Assembly (NCBI GenBank): GCA_009760855.2
Contig: WPIO01000008.1
Location: 4,725,001-4,789,000, forward strand
Reading direction: 5' to 3'
DNA from: Cristatella mucedo
Lineage: Eukaryota > Bryozoa > Phylactolaemata > Cristatellidae
DNA: 64,000 nucleotides
Shown here: in pieces, positions 59,955-64,000 of the stretch
Position numbering within the stretch: the stretch's first letter is position 1
Layout of the letters: each line of letters starts with the position of its first letter
Program-made: the position numbers and the translations under genes
Notes under the pieces: generated by a model
Database searches by the model: none
Told to the model about the DNA's origin: nothing
What the model saw: only the letters and a program-made list of their open reading frames with translations

Positions 59955-60822
59955 TTTCACTGACGGTTAAGAGTTTCGATGAACTACGGAAGTTATTCCC
60001 GGACCACGGTCGATGGTTGATAGCACGAGTCGGTTAGAGTCCTCATCAAAACCAAAGTTACAGGTCGCGTGCACTGCTTTCATTACTATCACCAACCATA
60101 CCATCGGCCTGAAACAGTGAGAGTACCAAAACCTCCTGGTAACAACAGCTTCATAGCTTGAAATCGGAGCTTACTTGCACGCATTATTTCATGTTATATA
60201 GAAAGGAGCCACAAACCAATACCGGAAAGTGCTCACAATCTCGTGGGTATTACCATGCCGCCGAATCTTCTCAAATGGTTAAATTCGTCATTTAGCGGAC
60301 TATAACTTTCCCTTGAACGCCACTTGTGTTATTATTCCAGCTTAAGGTCACAGCAATGCTCTCAGCTTGATCACTTCAAGCGTCGGCCTTGAACATGACC
60401 CGTCGTCAATGAGTCTATGCCATCGAAGACGTTTGTTACGAATTTAGTGGCAATTTGAAACGTCGCAGTTAAAAAGGAAGCAACTATTAACGGGGACACT
60501 TAAAAACTAAACTCAGCTCAGGCGAACACCAACATTTAACTGCAGCTCTACTTTAGGTTCGTTATCATTAACATGGCAACGTTTGAGATTGAATCTATCT
60601 CGACGAATACATTGACGAGTTTACGACTTCTATACATCTCCGATACATAAAATCGCCCGAAAATCCCTACTTTAAATACAGAAAATAGCACACCTAATAC
60701 ACGAAACCACACTGTGGTATGCCAAGAAGAGTTGGAACAGTGAGATTGGACCGCAACTCTTGCCGGTTAAATGATGTTGTTCGAAGATTGAATGACGTTA
60801 TTCATCAGGGGCCCTTGCAAGA

Positions 60823-61663
60823 TGATAATAATGATAATACTATTTTTATAATTATTAATACGCTAGGTTTAGTGCCCTCAGAGAACTCAATCCCTTTCTA
60901 GGTGCTTTACATTTACTGCCAAGAGAAACGTGATTGAATGATGAGTACTATCATGCTTGATAAACAACATGAATACAATGGTTAGGGGTGACATGCACAG
61001 GGTCAGCTTGAAAGTGTGGTTAGTGGCAGCATGCACTGTATCGGCATGCATAAACACGTGAAGGACGAATCACAGGGACCCACTAAATGCTGTCCTAAAT
61101 AGGTGTGTTTTTAAGCTCTTTTTACATGTGGTCAAATCAGGGGATGTTCTGACGCAAGTCGGGAGTAAGTTCCAGGCTCTGGGAGCATACGAACTATATG
61201 CACGGTCTCCAAAGGATTTGAGGCTTGTTTGAGGCATTGGCAAACTGTTAAATTCCGAAAGCGGGTCTTACGATGCTTGGCCTGGTGAGGGAGTAGATCT
61301 GAGAGATAGGCTGGAGCCAAAGAAGAAAGTCACCTAAAAGTGAGCGACAAAACCTTGAAGTCGATCCATTGCTTGACTGGGAGCCAGTGCAGGTCGGCGA
61401 GAAGTGGAGTAAGGTGGCAACTGCGACGCTCACGACAGACAAGTCTAGCTGCCGAGTTTTGCACCAGCTGCAATCGCTTGATCGCACATGCTGGTAGGCC
61501 AGTAAGAAGTGAGTTGCAGAAGTCGAGACGAGATGTCAAAAATGCATGGACCAACTTGGACGTGGTATCTTTATCTAAACAAGCCCGAATTTTAGCAATG
61601 TTATGAAGCTGAAAATAGGCGGATTTGACTGTGGAGCCGATATGATCGTCTAACGAGAGGTCG
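60823..61663 (-). pseudogene. LINE-A, 5'-truncated, with target-site duplication
   Basis: The minus strand carries [40 protein letters not shown], then the C-terminus and 3' UTR to an (ATT)n-like tail at 60823-60860. It is flanked by GCAAGA at 60817-60822 and 61664-61669. The left duplicate has no such insertion. Confidence 0.85.
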
Positions 61664-61835
61664 GCAAGACAGCCTTATCGGCTCTCACCGAAGCTTCCAG
61701 TGAACCAAGAGGAATTGTTCACGGCTTAGTCTCCTTAGTCAAACTCGCTGCCTAAGCCGGAAAGGAAAATCAATTTACCAATAGGCCGCTAAGATCCTGG
61801 ACCGAGGAGAGCCTCTAGTGCTCTTAGCAGTGGTA
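61664..61835 (-). repeat. SINE-1, diverged copy shared with 55625-55780
   Basis: AGCCTTATCGGCTCTCACCG followed by a decayed middle and GGCCGCTAAGATCCTGG. It lies directly beside the LINE-A insertion. Confidence 0.6.
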
Positions 61836-61892
61836 ATGCAGCGGAAACTTAGAATTATTTTAACTTGTACAGCCGAAGAACAGCATTTAGGC

Positions 61893-62076
61893 CAGTAGTT
61901 CTCAACCTTCCTAACGTAGCGGCTGTTTAACGTAGCTCCTCATGTTGTGGCGACCCCAAACATAACGTTTCTGTGTGCGAAATAAGAAGATGCATGTTTT
62001 CCGACGGTCGTAGGTGACCCCATGCGAAAGGGTCGTTCGACCCCGAAAGGATACGCGGCTCACAGGTTGGGAACTG
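61893..62076. mobile_element. SPIN/Charlie-like hAT MITE, 184 bp
   Basis: The left end CAGTAGTTCTCAACCTTCCT and the right end, read inverted, CAGTTCCCAACCTGTGAGCC form imperfect terminal inverted repeats. Inside are CTCCTCATGTTGTGGCGACC, TTTTCCGACGGTCGTAGGTG and GAAAGGGTCGTTCGACCCCG. These phrases are characteristic of the SPIN/URR1-like non-autonomous hAT elements known from tetrapods and some invertebrates. No clean 8-base target duplication remains. Confidence 0.8.
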
Positions 62077-63617
62077 GAAATTTAAGTGATGGAGCTTCGC
62101 TCCGTACCACACCAGAAGTATATACCGTGACTTAGTTAAGTACAACTTAGTCGTAGTAAGTGACTGCACCTTAATCACACAAGGGAAACTCTAACCTAAC
62201 AAGATGGAAGAGCATTAAGACAGTCGGTATGCACGATTATTGAGACCCTATACTAAGTTGATGAGCCGACTCGTGCACGGCAATGTGTGCAAAGGCCGCA
62301 GGTCACAATGTGTGCAAAGCCCACTGTGGTTCGGTTCGCCCATCAGAGAGCCGGCCGATGAACAACGCCAACGGTTTATTGCACAAGGCACGGAGCAGCA
62401 AGACGCACGACTGCCTTCGCCCCCTTCTCACACTAGAGTCTCTCCTCCTCCGCTCCTCTGCTTGACCCCGATGATTCATCGAGGACCACAACTGTGCAGC
62501 GGCCGACCCTGATGGTGAATCCACCATCTGGCCACCAGCGGTTACCGGCCAGTGTCCATGCCACATCGCAGGCTCATTAGAGGAGCCGGCATACAGTCAA
62601 ACTACACCCACAAGTCAGAAGGTATAGTCCACTGTGGTCCAGCAAAAGCTTAGAAGAAAACTTGCGTCTTTAGCATTGATTTTCAGAGATAAAGTCAATG
62701 CTTTTTAGTTGTCATAGGAGCTTGAAGGTAGCTCCACACTTTCAGTCGATACAAAAACCGACAAGGAAAGCCATGCGCTGTTGCTGGACGAGTGCAGTAG
62801 CTTCGCCCAGACTGATTGCAGATATGCTCTCCTGCTGGTATGCTATAACAAACGCAGAGACCTAATAACCTGGTAAATTCTAGTGAAAGCACTCGTATCA
62901 TCAGGATAGCCCCACGCTTTTGCTAACCTCAAACATCTTTCTACGAAACGGCTGCTACACTGGCGAGTGTTCCACCCAGTCGGATCCTACACGAATTCCT
63001 TTGACAACCAATCGCTATATACGCTTGACAGACACAGCTAAACGGCATCGAAGAAAAGGACTTTGCAGTAAAGGTACGAAAACAAATCTGTTTTTTTTAT
63101 AGGACGGTGCTTGACATGCCAAGTGCTTTGCCGACGTCGAACTTTACTAGATTTATTGCACGGCCATAATTCTCTGCCATGTTATTTAGGAGCATTGCAC
63201 AGCTTCGGATCTGAGAATGAGGTTCATAGCTTGTGCCACTGCGGGTATATTACTCATGGCTCTTCTGGCACAGGTAAGAGAACAACTGTGAGCGATGCAG
63301 CGTGCATCAAAGAGACAGCATACTAACTAAAATAGCTTTAATTAGAACCACTCTAGGGAAGTCGCATGTCAAACGCTGCACATAGAAACCACGTGATTTT
63401 GAAAATTTCTTACTAAAACAGGGTCAAACTAAACTCCGCCACAAAACTGGGTAAGTCGTTCTCATCCACCAGATCTACAGCTTTGTAACATACATTTCTC
63501 AGTCTGAGATCGACTTTCTTTACTAGAATAGGCAAGCAATTGAACGTGAAGCCCTTTCTAAGGCAGTCGAATGCATTGTAGGCAACATACCAGTCGTCAG
63601 AATCGTCACAAGGCATA

Positions 63618-63978
63618 TTGGAGGCCCCGGGCTTGCTCGGTTAGTAATGAATAACTCATGTGTCAAATCGTGTAAATGCTGCAGATAATTTTTCCGATTT
63701 CCATCGAACAGGTATAAAAGTTGATGATTTCTTTATCTGCCAGCCAATTTTGTATCTTAGTCGTTAGAAGCTTCACGGCATGTGATCATCGTTGCTTGTT
63801 CTTTGACGGCTATTATCAACGTTCATCACTCAAACGGCAACCTTTCCGTGGCAGACCACTCCAATAGCGAGAGATTATTTTTATGGGATGACATATTGAC
63901 AAGTTTATCGAATACATTATGAAACACCCTGAAGAGTTAAAGAAAGTATGCGAGTTGATTAACAGCAAAGACCAGTGA
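63618..63978 (+). pseudogene. Right-copy counterpart of the 46-residue ORF, broken
   Basis: The 25 bases matching exon 1 have ATATTG in place of ATGATG, so both start codons are lost. The donor (CTCG|GTTAGT) and acceptor (CCGTGGCAG) are kept. In the exon 2 counterpart an indel near 63890 shifts the frame. After it, DKFIEYIMKHPEELKKVCEL stays open to TGA, resembling the left copy's DILDYIKNNPDLFVDICKWV. Confidence 0.35.
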
Positions 63979-64000
63979 ATTGTGACATTATCGAATCCAT

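Larger units (their letters stand above)
59130..64000. repeat. Segmental duplication, right copy
   Basis: Diverged partner of 53570-57110. It has private insertions of a LINE-A (60823-61663) and a SPIN-like MITE (61893-62076). Homology continues to the window edge. Confidence 0.82.

Overview
This window is animal nuclear DNA, most likely from an invertebrate. It has spliced genes with long repeat-filled introns, tRNA-derived SINEs, APE-type LINEs, a CpG-rich promoter-like block and very many microsatellites. The species cannot be fixed from sequence alone. There is no operon structure, CRISPR array or phage. Intact rRNA or tRNA genes were not seen.

Two protein-coding genes can be reconstructed exon by exon with matching splice phases. 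(1) 1-9786, minus strand: an N-terminal RASSF gene (RASSF7/8/10 type). It has an RA/ubiquitin-like domain exon, a 587-codon Ala/Ser/Pro-rich exon, a short coiled-coil exon and a long coiled-coil exon that runs off the left edge. (2) 31654-45793, plus strand: an RNF141-type RING E3 ligase gene with five coding exons and a MGQQ start. Each gene uses one GC-AG intron with the identical donor AAG|GCAAGT. The two genes are transcribed divergently. A CpG-rich block at about 21990-23650 lies between them and may be a shared promoter; a 49-codon ORF with one membrane segment starts at its right edge.

9.8-22 kb, 24-31 kb, the RNF141 introns and 46-51 kb are mostly transposon debris. LINE-A is a CR1/L2-like LINE with an APE endonuclease, a YADD reverse transcriptase and (ATT)n tails. 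LINE-B is a second, truncated LINE. SINE-1 is tRNA-derived with its own tail. SINE-2 is tRNA-derived with a tail matching the LINE-A 3' end. Several insertions are nested, which gives relative ages. Simple-sequence tracts are extreme; one composite tract of about 1.9 kb fills part of RNF141 intron 4.

46-64 kb holds an orphan CpG-rich block, a decayed hAT transposase (51.67-53.27 kb) and a diverged tandem segmental duplication (about 53.57-57.1 kb against 59.13-64.0 kb, with traces further left). Copy-specific insertions (a SINE, a LINE and a SPIN-like hAT MITE) post-date the duplication. The duplicated unit carries a possible two-exon gene for a 46-residue protein, which looks intact in the left copy and broken in the right copy.

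No clearly new multi-gene system was found. The most interesting items are the paired GC-AG introns, the duplicated micro-gene, the SINE-LINE tail sharing and the SPIN-like MITE.
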